The notes beneath the pieces were generated by a model. The model was given only the letters and a program-made list of their open reading frames with translations, was not told where the DNA came from and did not search any database. Below are positions 1-9,026 of a stretch of DNA of 64,000 bases, piece by piece. Every line of letters begins with the position of its first letter. Position 1 is the first letter of the stretch. The position numbers and the translations under genes were made by a program. This DNA comes from an uncultured Clostridium sp. (GTDB taxonomy: Bacteria; Bacillota; Clostridia; Lachnospirales; Lachnospiraceae), in assembly GCA_945915475.1 (NCBI GenBank), contig CAMEFI010000006.1, forward strand, positions 1 through 64,000, given 5' to 3'.

Positions 1-75
1 CGCAAGCGTGCCAGCGAGGATATTGTCAAATTGCACAACATTTATAGAAGATGCAGGAGTTTCGCAAACGCCTGA
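1..75. repeat. Right half of dispersed inverted-repeat element (copy 1, cut by window edge)
   Basis: Bases 1-47 are identical to 26201-26247 in the copy near 26 kb. The similarity then continues, less exactly, to an end resembling the other copy's terminus (ttcgcaa then cgcct versus ttcgcaattgcct). Only the right half is visible; the rest lies before the window. The terminus overlaps the last ten or so codons and the stop codon of the adjacent pseudouridine synthase gene. This is seen directly; classing it as a MITE-like or REP-like element is inference. Confidence 0.8.
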
Positions 76-1127
76 TTAAATATTGTATCTGCAATACTGC
101 AAAACTCTGCATCCGGCATTGCATAAAATGACTGACCTGCCAACATGTCAAAACCCATCTTGCCTAACTCATCCGGGAAATGGATATAAAACGCATGCAG
201 CAACTGATGCCGTAAACCAAACTCTTTCTTCATGTAAACATTAACGGTTTTCAATCCATACTTTCCATCTCCAACAATGGGATGACCCACACTTCTTAGA
301 TGTGCACGAATCTGATGTGTTTTTCCCGTAACTAACTTTACTCTAAGTAACGTAAATGCCTGTTTCCCATAAATGCCGTGTGAAACCGGCTCGTATCTTG
401 TCTCAATAAAAGCAGGCTTTTCATAACCATTTTTTATGGCTTCTTCTTTTGTACGAAAGACCACAACCTGATTATGATTTTTTCGTTTTCCAAGGAATCC
501 TCTTATTGTGGTTGCTTCCTTTACATCACCGCATACAATTGTAATATAGTATTTATCAAGAGTCCGTTCTTTCAGAATTTGGGACAGCATCTGCGTACCC
601 GGAAGAGACATGCCGGCCAAAATGATTCCACTGGTATTCCGGTCAAGCCGATTACAGACGGATGGAGTAAACATTGCATCCGCTTTACCAATCCATTTGT
701 AATAGTCCACAATCTGTTCATTCAAAGAATAATCAGAAGCAACTGCCTTTTGGGACAAAAGACCGGCTGGCTTGTTCAATATCAATACGTTCTCATCTTC
801 ATATAGAACCGGAATCCCCGCTAAAGGATTGCTGCCGTCCTCTTGTCTGAAAACGTCAGAAGAATCCATCTTTTCTTCATGTTTTGGAAACAATAAGACT
901 TTCCCATCCTTACGAAACTTCATAATGGTCTCATCCGTCATATAGATCTGCACAAGATCCCCATATTGCAATATTTCGCTTCCGTCTGCTTTTAATCTGT
1001 TATACTTAATATTTTTCTTACGCAACATTTTATAAATAAAACTTTGTGGCGCAGCATCTAAATATTTTGATAAAAACTTATTAAGGCGTTGCCCTGCATA
1101 TGCCTGCGTTATATATAATTCCTGCAT
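42..1127 (-). CDS. RluA-family 23S rRNA pseudouridine synthase
   Basis: Converts uridines in rRNA to pseudouridine in the cytoplasm. An N-terminal S4-like RNA-binding domain (residues about 10-75) precedes the catalytic domain. The RluA signature NRLDRNTSG is near residue 160, with the catalytic Asp at about 162, and the later motif KTGKTHQIRAHL-like segment is present (VTGKTHQIRAHL). Length, about 361 residues, is normal to slightly long for the family. The ORF track starts at a TTG; the ATG two codons later has GGAGG six bases upstream and is preferred. It follows the SDR gene by about 30 bases. The last residues (QAFAKLLHLL) and the TAA stop come from the terminus of a dispersed repeat, so the native C-terminus has probably been replaced. 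The exact target uridine (RluC, RluD or other) cannot be told from sequence alone. Confidence 0.9.
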   Translation of the reverse strand: MQELYITQAYAGQRLNKFLSKYLDAAPQSFIYKMLRKKNIKYNRLKADGSEILQYGDLVQIYMTDETIMKFRKDGKVLLFPKHEEKMDSSDVFRQEDGSNPLAGIPVLYEDENVLILNKPAGLLSQKAVASDYSLNEQIVDYYKWIGKADAMFTPSVCNRLDRNTSGIILAGMSLPGTQMLSQILKERTLDKYYITIVCGDVKEATTIRGFLGKRKNHNQVVVFRTKEEAIKNGYEKPAFIETRYEPVSHGIYGKQAFTLLRVKLVTGKTHQIRAHLRSVGHPIVGDGKYGLKTVNVYMKKEFGLRHQLLHAFYIHFPDELGKMGFDMLAGQSFYAMPDAEFCSIADTIFNQAFAKLLHLL

Positions 1128-1155
1128 TTTCAACCTCCACTGACATACCAGTCTA

Positions 1156-1896
1156 TCATACGTGTGGTAGGAATTTTGACGCCATGTAGACTGCCTTCAT
1201 TGGAAGACCATAAATAGAAAATGTGCGCTTTTTCCGTGCATCCACAAGTGCCTGCCTTACAACCGGCTCCGGCTTGACCATAAATAATTTCTTAATAGGA
1301 CTGTAGGAACGTCCCTCATTGGAAATTCGAAGAAACTCCGTGTCAACAGGCCCCGGACATACAATAGTAACAGAAATATTACGATCCCGTAATTCTGTCC
1401 GTAGTGCCAGGGAAAAACGAAGCACGAAGGATTTTGATGCTGCATAGACAGCAAATTCCTTCTGTGGGAAAAAAGCAGATGAGGAACAAAGTTGAAGGAT
1501 GCGACTGTGCTTTGTCATATACGGAAGCACCATATGGGTAACTGCAACCAATGCTTTATCATTCAAATCCACCATATTCACAGCTTCAGTTCTGGTGATT
1601 CCGGTAAACACTCCGGCACGTCCCACTCCGGCAGCATTTACAAGAATACGAACATTGGGCTGTTCTGCTTCTAACTGTTTATCCAGAATATCCCAGTCTG
1701 CTTCTTTGCAAAGATCCATGCCAATACATTTTACAGTACAATGTGTAATATTCCCTGCAAGCATTTCCAGATGTTCCTTCCTTCTGGCGATCATCCATAT
1801 TTCATCAATATGATGTACACTTGCATCCAACTGTCTTACAAATTCCCATCCCATTCCGGATGAGGCTCCGGTTACAATCGCAATTGCCTTTCCCAT
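1156..1896 (-). CDS. Short-chain dehydrogenase/reductase (SDR)
   Basis: A classical-type NAD(P)-dependent oxidoreductase. The Rossmann motif TGASSGMG lies near residues 10-17, NAAG follows near 88, and the catalytic Ser (CSSSAF) and YAASK pair are near 138-155. The substrate is not deducible. Length (246 residues) is typical for classical SDRs. The preferred start is the ATG that overlaps the stop of the upstream methyltransferase gene as TAATG, with GGAGG eight bases before it; the track's GTG start sits on top of the ribosome binding site. The overlap implies translational coupling to the RsmF-type gene, although no functional link between the two products is obvious. Confidence 0.85.
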   Translation of the reverse strand: MGKAIAIVTGASSGMGWEFVRQLDASVHHIDEIWMIARRKEHLEMLAGNITHCTVKCIGMDLCKEADWDILDKQLEAEQPNVRILVNAAGVGRAGVFTGITRTEAVNMVDLNDKALVAVTHMVLPYMTKHSRILQLCSSSAFFPQKEFAVYAASKSFVLRFSLALRTELRDRNISVTIVCPGPVDTEFLRISNEGRSYSPIKKLFMVKPEPVVRQALVDARKKRTFSIYGLPMKAVYMASKFLPHV

Positions 1897-3284
1897 TACA
1901 TCCACCTCCAGCCCGGTAAATATTTGTTCTTAATTCTTCCCCGGGAATTCTTTCCAAATCCAAGGGGATAACCCTCCACACATATAAGACAGATTCCGTC
2001 TTTCAATGCACTACTTTCCTGTTCAGACAGTTCAATGGTCTCCCCCTTTAAATACCGGACAACCCGTTCATCTGATACCGGAAGTTCTACCACGTTGGGG
2101 AACTCATTAGCATGCAGAAACATGGCAAGAGACTGGCTCGGTTCAAACCTGTTCTTCTTCATATCCCCCATATACAGCCCACAGCGAAGAATACGTAACC
2201 CCTTTACATATGGCATATGTTTCGGAATATAAAATACCCGTTCTTTTTGCACATCCATTCTTGACATGTCAAATGGATAGGCAAGAGAACGAATGAATTC
2301 TTCGGCTTCTTTACTTAGTTTTTCTTTGGAAAATACATATTCCGATACCGGACATGCAGCGAATTCATTGTCACGGACTCTTTTCCGTACCAATGCAACA
2401 AAATGTCCTTCTCCCTTGAGCCTGTGTGGCCACAGGCGGCGGCATTTTCTTAACTCTTCATTACCGGTATTTCCCCACTCCGGATGTCCGGTATCAAATC
2501 CATCAAACATGGGAAGCTCCACTAATTCCAATGCATCATCCAGGGATAACAGATATTCAATAGATTGTTCATTCTCCTCTTTTGAAAATGTACAGGTGGA
2601 ATAGATGATCATACCACCTGGTTTTAACATAGTAACCGCTTCTTTCAGAATCGAACGCTGTAAACCCACAAACAGATCCACACCATTACTTTCCCATGCC
2701 TTTGTCATATTATTCTGTTTCCGGAACATTCCCTCGCCGGAACATGGTGCATCAATCAATATCTTGTCAAAAAATACCGGAAATCGCTTTGCAAGAGTAT
2801 TGGGAGGCTCACTGGTTACTACCGCATTGCCAATACCAAATACTTCGATATTCTTAAGAAGTGCTTTTGCCCGTGAATTACTGATATCATTTGTAACCAG
2901 TATACCGGTTCCATGCAGTTTTGCTGCTAATTCCGTTGATTTCCCACCTGGGGCTGCACACAAATCCAACACGATATCCCCTTCTTCAACAGGAAGCAGA
3001 CTTGCAGTAGTCATGGCAGAAGGTTCCTGGATATAATATAGTCCCGCAAAATAATAAGGATGCTTGGCGGGTTTTTCCTGTTTTTCGTAATAGAATCCAT
3101 TCGGACACCAGGCAACCGGTTTAAGCTTATAAGGTGTAATTTCAAGAAATTCTTCCACACTGATCTTTGCAGTATTCACCCGGAGTCCCTGATGAGCGTC
3201 TTCGGCAAAAGAGGCCAGATAATTCTCATAATCTGGCCCTAACATCTCTTTCATTTTCTGTTCAAATGCAACCGGTAATTCCAT
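1896..3284 (-). CDS. RsmF/RsmB-type rRNA m5C methyltransferase (NOL1/NOP2/sun family)
   Basis: Predicted S-adenosylmethionine-dependent cytosine-C5 RNA methyltransferase. The SAM-binding motif LDLCAAPGGK is near residue 106. Both family cysteines are present: DAPCSGEGMFR near 180 and STCTF near 230. A C-terminal extension of about 170 residues resembles the RsmF (YebU) layout, with a PUA-like end, rather than RsmB, which carries an N-terminal NusB-like domain. The track start ATG has no ribosome binding site, whereas the ATG seven codons in is preceded by GGAGG at five bases and gives 462 residues. Its stop overlaps the start of the SDR gene. The methylated rRNA position is not deducible. Confidence 0.9.
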   Translation of the reverse strand: MELPVAFEQKMKEMLGPDYENYLASFAEDAHQGLRVNTAKISVEEFLEITPYKLKPVAWCPNGFYYEKQEKPAKHPYYFAGLYYIQEPSAMTTASLLPVEEGDIVLDLCAAPGGKSTELAAKLHGTGILVTNDISNSRAKALLKNIEVFGIGNAVVTSEPPNTLAKRFPVFFDKILIDAPCSGEGMFRKQNNMTKAWESNGVDLFVGLQRSILKEAVTMLKPGGMIIYSTCTFSKEENEQSIEYLLSLDDALELVELPMFDGFDTGHPEWGNTGNEELRKCRRLWPHRLKGEGHFVALVRKRVRDNEFAACPVSEYVFSKEKLSKEAEEFIRSLAYPFDMSRMDVQKERVFYIPKHMPYVKGLRILRCGLYMGDMKKNRFEPSQSLAMFLHANEFPNVVELPVSDERVVRYLKGETIELSEQESSALKDGICLICVEGYPLGFGKNSRGRIKNKYLPGWRWM

Positions 3285-3360
3285 ACCATCCTCCAAACTG
3301 TTCATTATTCAAACTGTAATACATACAGCGTGCGTTATTATATGTATATTCGTTATATCA

Positions 3361-4164
3361 TCATGCAAGACTCTGCGCCTTATATCCTTCTGAAATGATA
3401 TCAAGCTGCTTAGAGAATCTTTCTAACTGTTCTAAGTCACCAGTCTGGTACACTTTATAAAACTCATCCTGAATCTTAATAACTTCCCGCTTGTTGGCAA
3501 CCTTAAACAGATTCTGAATATTGATCAGGATATCCGATACCAGTGTTGCCTTCACCTGGAAAATATTCTGGGCATCCATAATCTCATCCCGAACAGAACC
3601 CATCTCCTCATCCAAAGTAATAATGGCATTGGATGCACTAAGCAGACGTTCCTTAATATGCTCCGGCATATTTCCCTTATACTTATACTGCAAAGAGTGC
3701 TCAATCGTCGCCCAGAAATTCATGGCAAGGGTTCTGATCTGAATCTCTGCCTGAATCCGCTTGGTGCCATCTAATGTATATACATCATAATATATGATCA
3801 TATGATAGCTTCGATAGCCGCTTTCTTTCATGTTATGGATATAATCCTTCTCCCGGATAACCTCCATATCTGTGCGGTTATGTATAATCTCAACAACCTT
3901 CTCAATATCCTCCACAAACTGACACATGATCCGGATTCCTGCCATATCCGATATCCGGTCATCAATCTCCTCAATTGCAATATTCTTCTTCTGCATCTTG
4001 TCAAGAATACTGGAAATTTTCTTCACACGCCCCGTCACCTGCTCAATCGGTGAATATAATCCGGCGTTACGGTATTCCTCAATAATATGATTAAACTTCA
4101 CGATCAGCTCATCTACAGCCAATCGGTAAGGGTCAAGTATCTCCCTCCAAAGCTGAATCTCCAT
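3361..4164 (-). CDS. relQ: Small alarmone synthetase, RelQ/YjbM-type GTP pyrophosphokinase
   Basis: Transfers pyrophosphate from ATP to GDP/GTP to make (p)ppGpp. The single RelA/SpoT synthetase domain shows MAGIRIMCQF near residue 73, GYRSYH near 115, and the EIQIRT...NFWATIEH segment near 140-155. There is no HD hydrolase, TGS or ACT domain, so the 267-residue protein is a synthetase-only enzyme. Start ATG has GAGGTG eight bases upstream. In Firmicutes these proteins respond to cell-wall stress and act beside a bifunctional Rel. The neighbours here include an M23 peptidase and other wall enzymes, which fits but does not prove that role. A TATAAT-like box lies in the 94-base upstream gap (4218-4223) with only a weak -35. 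Confidence 0.92.
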   Translation of the reverse strand: MEIQLWREILDPYRLAVDELIVKFNHIIEEYRNAGLYSPIEQVTGRVKKISSILDKMQKKNIAIEEIDDRISDMAGIRIMCQFVEDIEKVVEIIHNRTDMEVIREKDYIHNMKESGYRSYHMIIYYDVYTLDGTKRIQAEIQIRTLAMNFWATIEHSLQYKYKGNMPEHIKERLLSASNAIITLDEEMGSVRDEIMDAQNIFQVKATLVSDILINIQNLFKVANKREVIKIQDEFYKVYQTGDLEQLERFSKQLDIISEGYKAQSLA

Positions 4165-4258
4165 AGTAACTTCACCTCTTCATTATATATTCTTTTCCAC
4201 CACATATCTTTTGCACAATTATAGTTATTGTATCATATCTCCTAATAAAAGGAAAGTT

Positions 4259-4888
4259 TTACTGCTTTTCAATTTTCAACAAATAGGGATAAGAATTGAC
4301 CGCCTTCTCTTCTCCATTTTTTGAAGGACAGTAAATTCCAAAATGCAGATGCACAGGAAAGTTGCCACAGGTTCCTTCCTCCCCTTCTCCGGTACTTCCC
4401 ATGAATCCAAGAAGTTCACCTGCCTGAACCTTTCTGCCTGCTTCCATTCCATTGGCATAGGAAGATAAATGCGCATAATAATAATAGATTCCGGACCCTG
4501 CAGTGATTCCGATCCGATATCCGCCCAAATATAACCATCCAACATTGGTTACAACACCATCTGTAGCACTGACAACCGGTATCCTGCCTTCTATATTCCT
4601 GGTATCCATAATATCACAACCCTCATGTTTTCCCTGCACTCTGGAAGCGCCAAAAGAGTCTTCGTAGGTTACTTCCAAACGATAGGCAGCGGGAATTGGG
4701 AAATACTGCATATCTGACAGTATCTGTTCCTTTATAACTTTCTCCTGTTTCCCTTCTTCCTTTCTCATGTGTTCTCTCCATTGTAAAACTACCCGGATTC
4801 CGGCAATTCCAACAGCTTCCACCAATACAATCATTATACATAGAAAACATCTTTTCCAAACAGACGGATTGTGCACTTTATATCTCAC
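4259..4888 (-). CDS. Membrane-anchored M23 (LytM-type) metallopeptidase-like protein
   Basis: An N-terminal hydrophobic segment (residues about 10-35) would anchor it, with the M23 domain outside the cell. The domain shows HEGCDIM, with the zinc-ligand His and Asp, and the VHLHFGIY H-x-H motif near the C-terminus, so the metal ligands appear complete. Family members cleave peptidoglycan cross-bridges or act as wall-hydrolase scaffolds. The track start is a TTG overlapping the upstream stop. A GTG seven codons later has CGGAGG six bases before it and is preferred (209 residues). It lies immediately after the amidohydrolase gene. The GTG choice is inference from spacing. Confidence 0.8.
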   Translation of the reverse strand: MRYKVHNPSVWKRCFLCIMIVLVEAVGIAGIRVVLQWREHMRKEEGKQEKVIKEQILSDMQYFPIPAAYRLEVTYEDSFGASRVQGKHEGCDIMDTRNIEGRIPVVSATDGVVTNVGWLYLGGYRIGITAGSGIYYYYAHLSSYANGMEAGRKVQAGELLGFMGSTGEGEEGTCGNFPVHLHFGIYCPSKNGEEKAVNSYPYLLKIEKQ

Positions 4889-4905
4889 AAAAAACCTCCG
4901 CTCCC

Positions 4906-6219
4906 TCAACTGTTTTCCAATGTCAATTCAATTCTTCGGATAATGCAGTTCGCCTGTTCATAGATATCCAATGGATTCCCTGTCAAATGGTACTGGCCAT
5001 TCGTATATAGAATCTTCCCCGCTATCATTGTCATCAAAACATTTTCATTACTTCCACTATAGATCAGATTATTCACAAGATGATTCACCGGTTGCATGTT
5101 CGGTTTCAGCAGGTCAATTAATATGATATCTGCCTGTTTTCCCGGTGCAATTGCATTACATTTTTCTAATCCCAGCAGATTCGCACCATTTACCGTTGCC
5201 ATTGCCAGCACATCAATCGGGGTAACAGCAGCCGCATCATTATATTTAATCTTCTGTAAAGCTGCTGTCAAATACATCTCTTTAAAGAAATTCAGATTGT
5301 TATTGCTTGCCGGACCATCCGTTCCAATTGCAACTGTAATCCCTTTCTCTATATATTCTTTCACCGGAGCAATTCCACTTGCCAATTTTAGATTTGAAGA
5401 TGGGTTTGTGACAACATATATGCCCTTCTCTTTCAGAATCTCCCGATCATTTTCACTCGTATACACCATATGATGACCGGCTCCACCGTACTCAAACAGT
5501 CCCAACTGATCCATTAATTCCACAGGTGTCACTCCATATCGCTGCCTGCATGCTTCCACTTCCCGGATTGTCTCACTATTATGCATATATACCGGAGCTT
5601 TCAAAGTATGTGATAAGGAAGCAATCTCTTTTAATAATTCCTTACAGCAACTGTACTCTGAGTGAAATCCTAACCGGTAATCCACCAAAGGATGACATTC
5701 ATGAAATGTCTGATAATCTTTTTCCAGTGTCTTCATTGCATCCGATACTTGCGACGAATCTGCACCAAAAACCGTGCCGGACAACACAACCCGGTATCCC
5801 ATATCTATACAGGCACGTGCAATCATATCGGGATGAAAATACATCTCGAAACTTGTGGTAATGCCGCCCCGGATATATTCTAAGACAGCAAGCTGCATTA
5901 ATACATAAATATCTTTTTCCTGAAGCCTGGCTTCCGCAGGAAATATCTTCTCATTCAGCCATTCCTGTAACGGAAGGTCATCCGCATAAGAACGCAGAAA
6001 GGTCATAGGTCCATGTGCATGACAATTTTTAAAACCGGGTAATAACAGATTCCCCATACAGTCAATCTGCTGGTCAAATTTTTCTTCTGATAAAGAAATG
6101 GAATCTGTTTCCGAAATCACCCTCTCAATCACATCATCCTGTACCCATACTTCCCCCATAAATGGTTCCTGTCCGGGATTCATCGTTAAAACCCTTGCAT
6201 GATATAATCTAGTTCGCAT
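4906..6219 (-). CDS. Metal-dependent amidohydrolase, S-adenosylhomocysteine/5'-methylthioadenosine deaminase-like
   Basis: Belongs to the amidohydrolase superfamily group that includes MTA/SAH deaminase and related aminohydrolases. The N-terminal metal motif reads NCHAHGP near residue 63 (usual form H-x-H), the third His lies in FHSEYSC near 186, another in the HNSET region, and the final Asp in GTDGPASNN near 298. Size (437 residues) is normal. It sits two genes from purine-nucleoside phosphorylase, which suits purine-nucleoside salvage. The deaminase assignment is by family resemblance; guanine deaminase or a broader adenosine-analogue deaminase are alternatives. Start ATG has a GGTGGA site close upstream. 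Confidence 0.78.
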   Translation of the reverse strand: MRTRLYHARVLTMNPGQEPFMGEVWVQDDVIERVISETDSISLSEEKFDQQIDCMGNLLLPGFKNCHAHGPMTFLRSYADDLPLQEWLNEKIFPAEARLQEKDIYVLMQLAVLEYIRGGITTSFEMYFHPDMIARACIDMGYRVVLSGTVFGADSSQVSDAMKTLEKDYQTFHECHPLVDYRLGFHSEYSCCKELLKEIASLSHTLKAPVYMHNSETIREVEACRQRYGVTPVELMDQLGLFEYGGAGHHMVYTSENDREILKEKGIYVVTNPSSNLKLASGIAPVKEYIEKGITVAIGTDGPASNNNLNFFKEMYLTAALQKIKYNDAAAVTPIDVLAMATVNGANLLGLEKCNAIAPGKQADIILIDLLKPNMQPVNHLVNNLIYSGSNENVLMTMIAGKILYTNGQYHLTGNPLDIYEQANCIIRRIELTLENS

Positions 6220-6252
6220 TCCACCACACCCTTTTTACACCTCTGCATCCGA

Positions 6253-7074
6253 TCATAAATTTGCTATCACATGTTTCACTAACTTTTGAAATCTCGGTGC
6301 TGCTTCATCTGCTGCTGCTTTTACTTCCTCATGACATAACGGCACATCACTGATTCCTGCTGCCAGGTTTGATATAAAGGAAATTCCGCAGATATGCATT
6401 CCCATATGGTTTGCAACAATCGCCTCCACCGCTGTACTCATTCCAACTGCAGAAGCACCTAACACTTTGCACATACGAATCTCCGCAGGTGTCTCATAAC
6501 TTGGTCCTGTCAACTGTAAATACACTCCTTTTTTTAAGGAAATACCTAGCTGCGCCGCACTCTTTTCAATTATATCCTGTAAAGATTTGTCATAGATCTC
6601 ACTCATGTCCGGAAAACGAACACCCAGTTTGTCTTCATTCGGTCCTAACAGTGGATTCGGCACAAAACATGCTATATGATCTGTAATCAACATCAAATCA
6701 CCGCAAGAAAACCCCTCTCCAAGTCCACCAGCTGCATTTGTTAAAAATAATGTCTCTGCACCCATCGCATGTATCAGCCGTACCGGGAGAACCACATCTT
6801 CCATAGTATACCCTTCATAATAGTGTACCCGTCCCTGCATAATCACAAGTGGAGTCTTTTCCATATATCCAAAAACAAAACGTCCCTTATGACCGGCTAC
6901 AGTAGATCTGGGAAATCCAGTGATCTCACTATAATCCACTGTTGCCTCCACCTGAATCTGTTCAGCCAGATCCCCCAATCCGGATCCTAAAATCAACGCA
7001 ACCTTAGGTTGAAAATCTGTCTTCTTCCTTACACACGCAAGACATTCATCGATTCTATCCATAATTTCACCCAT
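6253..7074 (-). CDS. punA: Purine-nucleoside phosphorylase, PunA (trimeric) type
   Basis: Phosphorolyses purine (deoxy)nucleosides to free base and (deoxy)ribose-1-phosphate. The family motifs are clear: LILGSGLGDLA near residue 28, GRVHYYEGY near 80, LTNAAGGL near 110, and VGMSTAVEAIVA near 210, followed by the ISFISNLAAG purine-site segment. Length of 273 residues matches the PunA/PNP-II family rather than hexameric DeoD. The track GTG start is two codons upstream of an ATG that has AGGAG seven bases before it, so the ATG is preferred. deoB and a pyrimidine-nucleoside phosphorylase lie about 4-6 kb away on the same strand, giving a nucleoside salvage set. Confidence 0.93.
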   Translation of the reverse strand: MGEIMDRIDECLACVRKKTDFQPKVALILGSGLGDLAEQIQVEATVDYSEITGFPRSTVAGHKGRFVFGYMEKTPLVIMQGRVHYYEGYTMEDVVLPVRLIHAMGAETLFLTNAAGGLGEGFSCGDLMLITDHIACFVPNPLLGPNEDKLGVRFPDMSEIYDKSLQDIIEKSAAQLGISLKKGVYLQLTGPSYETPAEIRMCKVLGASAVGMSTAVEAIVANHMGMHICGISFISNLAAGISDVPLCHEEVKAAADEAAPRFQKLVKHVIANL

Positions 7075-7095
7075 ATGCACTCTCCTGTTTTCTCT

Positions 7096-8964
7096 TTATT
7101 TACGGTTCTCGTTATCCCAAAAATATACAACAACCGGATCACCAATCTCATAATTCTCATATAATGTCTTAGCCAGATCCAATGGTAAGTTCACGCAACC
7201 ATGGGAACCATTGTAATAATATATGCTTCCGCCATACTGACTTCTCCAGCCTGCCGCATCATGAAGACCGATACCACCATTAAACTGAATCCAGTATGTC
7301 ACTGGTGACTCATAGGAATATTCATAAGTTGTTGTTGTCTTCTCGACTTTTTTTCCTTTCTTATTCTTCTTGGTTACCGTCTTTGTTACCGGCACTTTCT
7401 CCCCGCGCAATACAGTAGGGCTTAATTTATCCTGAATCTTATATAATCCGATAGAGGTACCATTTCCAGCTGATTCCTTACCGGATACACAATCGCCTTC
7501 TGCAATCTTCTTACCATTCTTATATCCAAACACTTTCTGCTCAGACAGATTCACTTCAATATATGTATCGCCAATATCGTTATCTCCAATCAGAGAAATT
7601 CCTTTCTCGTCAAACACAACATCCACTTTTGCAGATTTGCCTGCTTTCAAAGCATTCAGCAACGCCTTAACAGTTTCTTCTTCATTTATCTGATATCCGA
7701 ACGCACTTCCATGTACTTTTACTTTCCTGTCATCGAAAGAAGTGGTAAAAGTACGGTCAGAGTCCACTGTATTATACTTCGCAGCCAATTGTGAAACATA
7801 TTTCTTTACTTTTGATTCTGAAAGTTCATAAGAATCTCCCTTTTTCTCAAGAACATTCTCATATAACTCCATACCAGGCTCTAATTCCAGATCATCCAGT
7901 TGTAATGCAATGTTGCACTCTGCATATTTACCCAGCGCCTTCAATTCATTCTGCAATTCTTCATCTGTAGAATACACTTTCGGCAATTCATAACAGTTGC
8001 TCTCTTTCAAATCCACTTCTGACTGAACATTTTTAAGATTCGTCTCAACAACTTCCTTAAATGTTTTAGTAATAATCGTAGAACCTGATTTCTCCTTAAT
8101 GATTTCAAACTTATCATCTTTCACGCCAACATATGCATCTTCCGGCTTTTCCATATTCTTAGTTTTCAATATTGCCATATCGTCATAGATTTCTTCTAAT
8201 GTATCCTCATTCCACGTTACATCTGCTGATACCTGATATTCATGGTGTTCAAAATAATTCACAAACCAGATATATGGTTTCTGTTCTTTGAGACATTTTT
8301 CAAAATCATCATGTAATTGAATCTGAATATCAATATCCTTGCCCTGGATTACAACACTCTCTTTATCAATGGTCTTCAAAGTCAATGAATAATTAGAATA
8401 GAACTGATCCAGTGTATTTTTCGCTGTGGCTTTATTCATGTTAGAAACAGAAATACCATTAATGGTTACATCCTTATAATAATGACCGGAAAAATACGCA
8501 AATCCTGCTACATATGCAATCATAACCAATCCCATAATGCAACCAAGCACAATGGCAAGACCTTTTCGGTCCTTCTTCTCTTCTTTCACTGAAGATTCTG
8601 TTTCTTCCTGGTTTTTCTTAGCTGCCTCCTGTGCTTCAGTAATCCTCTTACTCTGCGTTACCGCTCTATTGGATGAAGGCTCTTTTTTTGGTTTCTTCGC
8701 TTCTTCTGGTTTTTTTGAATCCTCTTTCTTGGAATTCTTCTCTTCCTTCGATTCTTCCGCCTTTTCTGAATCCTCTTTCTTGGAATTCTTCTCTTCCTTC
8801 GATTCTTCCGCCTTTTCTGAATCCTCTTTCTTTGATTCTTTTTCTTCCTTTGCTTCTTCCACCATTTCCGAATTCTCTTTTTTCGTATTCTCCTGCTTCT
8901 TCTCCTCCTCTGCCTTTTCCGTTTCCTTAATCACGTCAATGACGTCCTTATTATCTTTCATATC
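7096..8964 (-). CDS. L,D-transpeptidase (YkuD domain) with repetitive charged cytoplasmic N-terminus
   Basis: Predicted to make 3-3 peptidoglycan cross-links or attach proteins to the wall. The N-terminal region of about 135 residues is Lys/Glu/Ser-rich and contains a 17-residue tandem repeat (KKEDSEKAEESKEEKNS-like). One membrane segment follows (GLAIVLGCIMGLVMIAYVAG), then an extracellular part with two putative peptidoglycan-binding modules, and a C-terminal YkuD domain with the catalytic SHGCVNLP motif near residue 588. Length of 622 is long for YkuD proteins but usual for the PG-binding/YkuD architecture of Clostridia. The track start has no good ribosome binding site; the ATG eight codons in follows AGGGAGA and is preferred. 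It lies between the metallophosphoesterase and punA. Confidence 0.9.
   Translation of the reverse strand, partial: DMKDNKDVIDVIKETEKAEEEKKQENTKKENSEMVEEAKEEKESKKEDSEKAEESKEEKNSKKEDSEKAEESKEEKNSKKEDSKKPEEAKKPKKEPSSNRAVTQSKRITEAQEAAKKNQEETESSVKEEKKDRKGLAIVLGCIMGLVMIAYVAGFAYFSGHYYKDVTINGISVSNMNKATAKNTLDQFYSNYSLTLKTIDKESVVIQGKDIDIQIQLHDDFEKCLKEQKPYIWFVNYFEHHEYQVSADVTWNEDTLEEIYDDMAILKTKNMEKPEDAYVGVKDDKFEIIKEKSGSTIITKTFKEVVETNLKNVQSEVDLKESNCYELPKVYSTDEELQNELKALGKYAECNIALQLDDLELEPGMELYENVLEKKGDSYELSESKVKKYVSQLAAKYNTVDSDRTFTTSFDDRKVKVHGSAFGYQINEEETVKALLNALKAGKSAKVDVVFDEKGISLIGDNDIGDTYIEVNLSEQKVFGYKNGKKIAEGDCVSGKESAGNGTSIGLYKIQDKLSPTVLRGEKVPVTKTVTKKNKKGKKVEKTTTTYEYSYESPVTYWIQFNGGIGLHDAAGWRSQYGGSIYYYNGSHGCVNLPLDLAKTLYENYEIGDPVVVYFWDNENRK
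8717..8869. repeat. Three tandem 51-bp repeats inside the L,D-transpeptidase gene
   Basis: Two 51-bp units (8717-8767 and 8768-8818) read as identical; a third (8819-8869) is diverged. Each unit encodes 17 charged residues, so copy-number change would keep the frame. The repeat lies in the region before the membrane segment, which should be cytoplasmic. Confidence 0.85.
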
Positions 8965-9026
8965 AGTTCTCCCTGTATTTATATTCATATCCTATCAACA
9001 AGCCACAATCTGTAACTTCCTGATTA

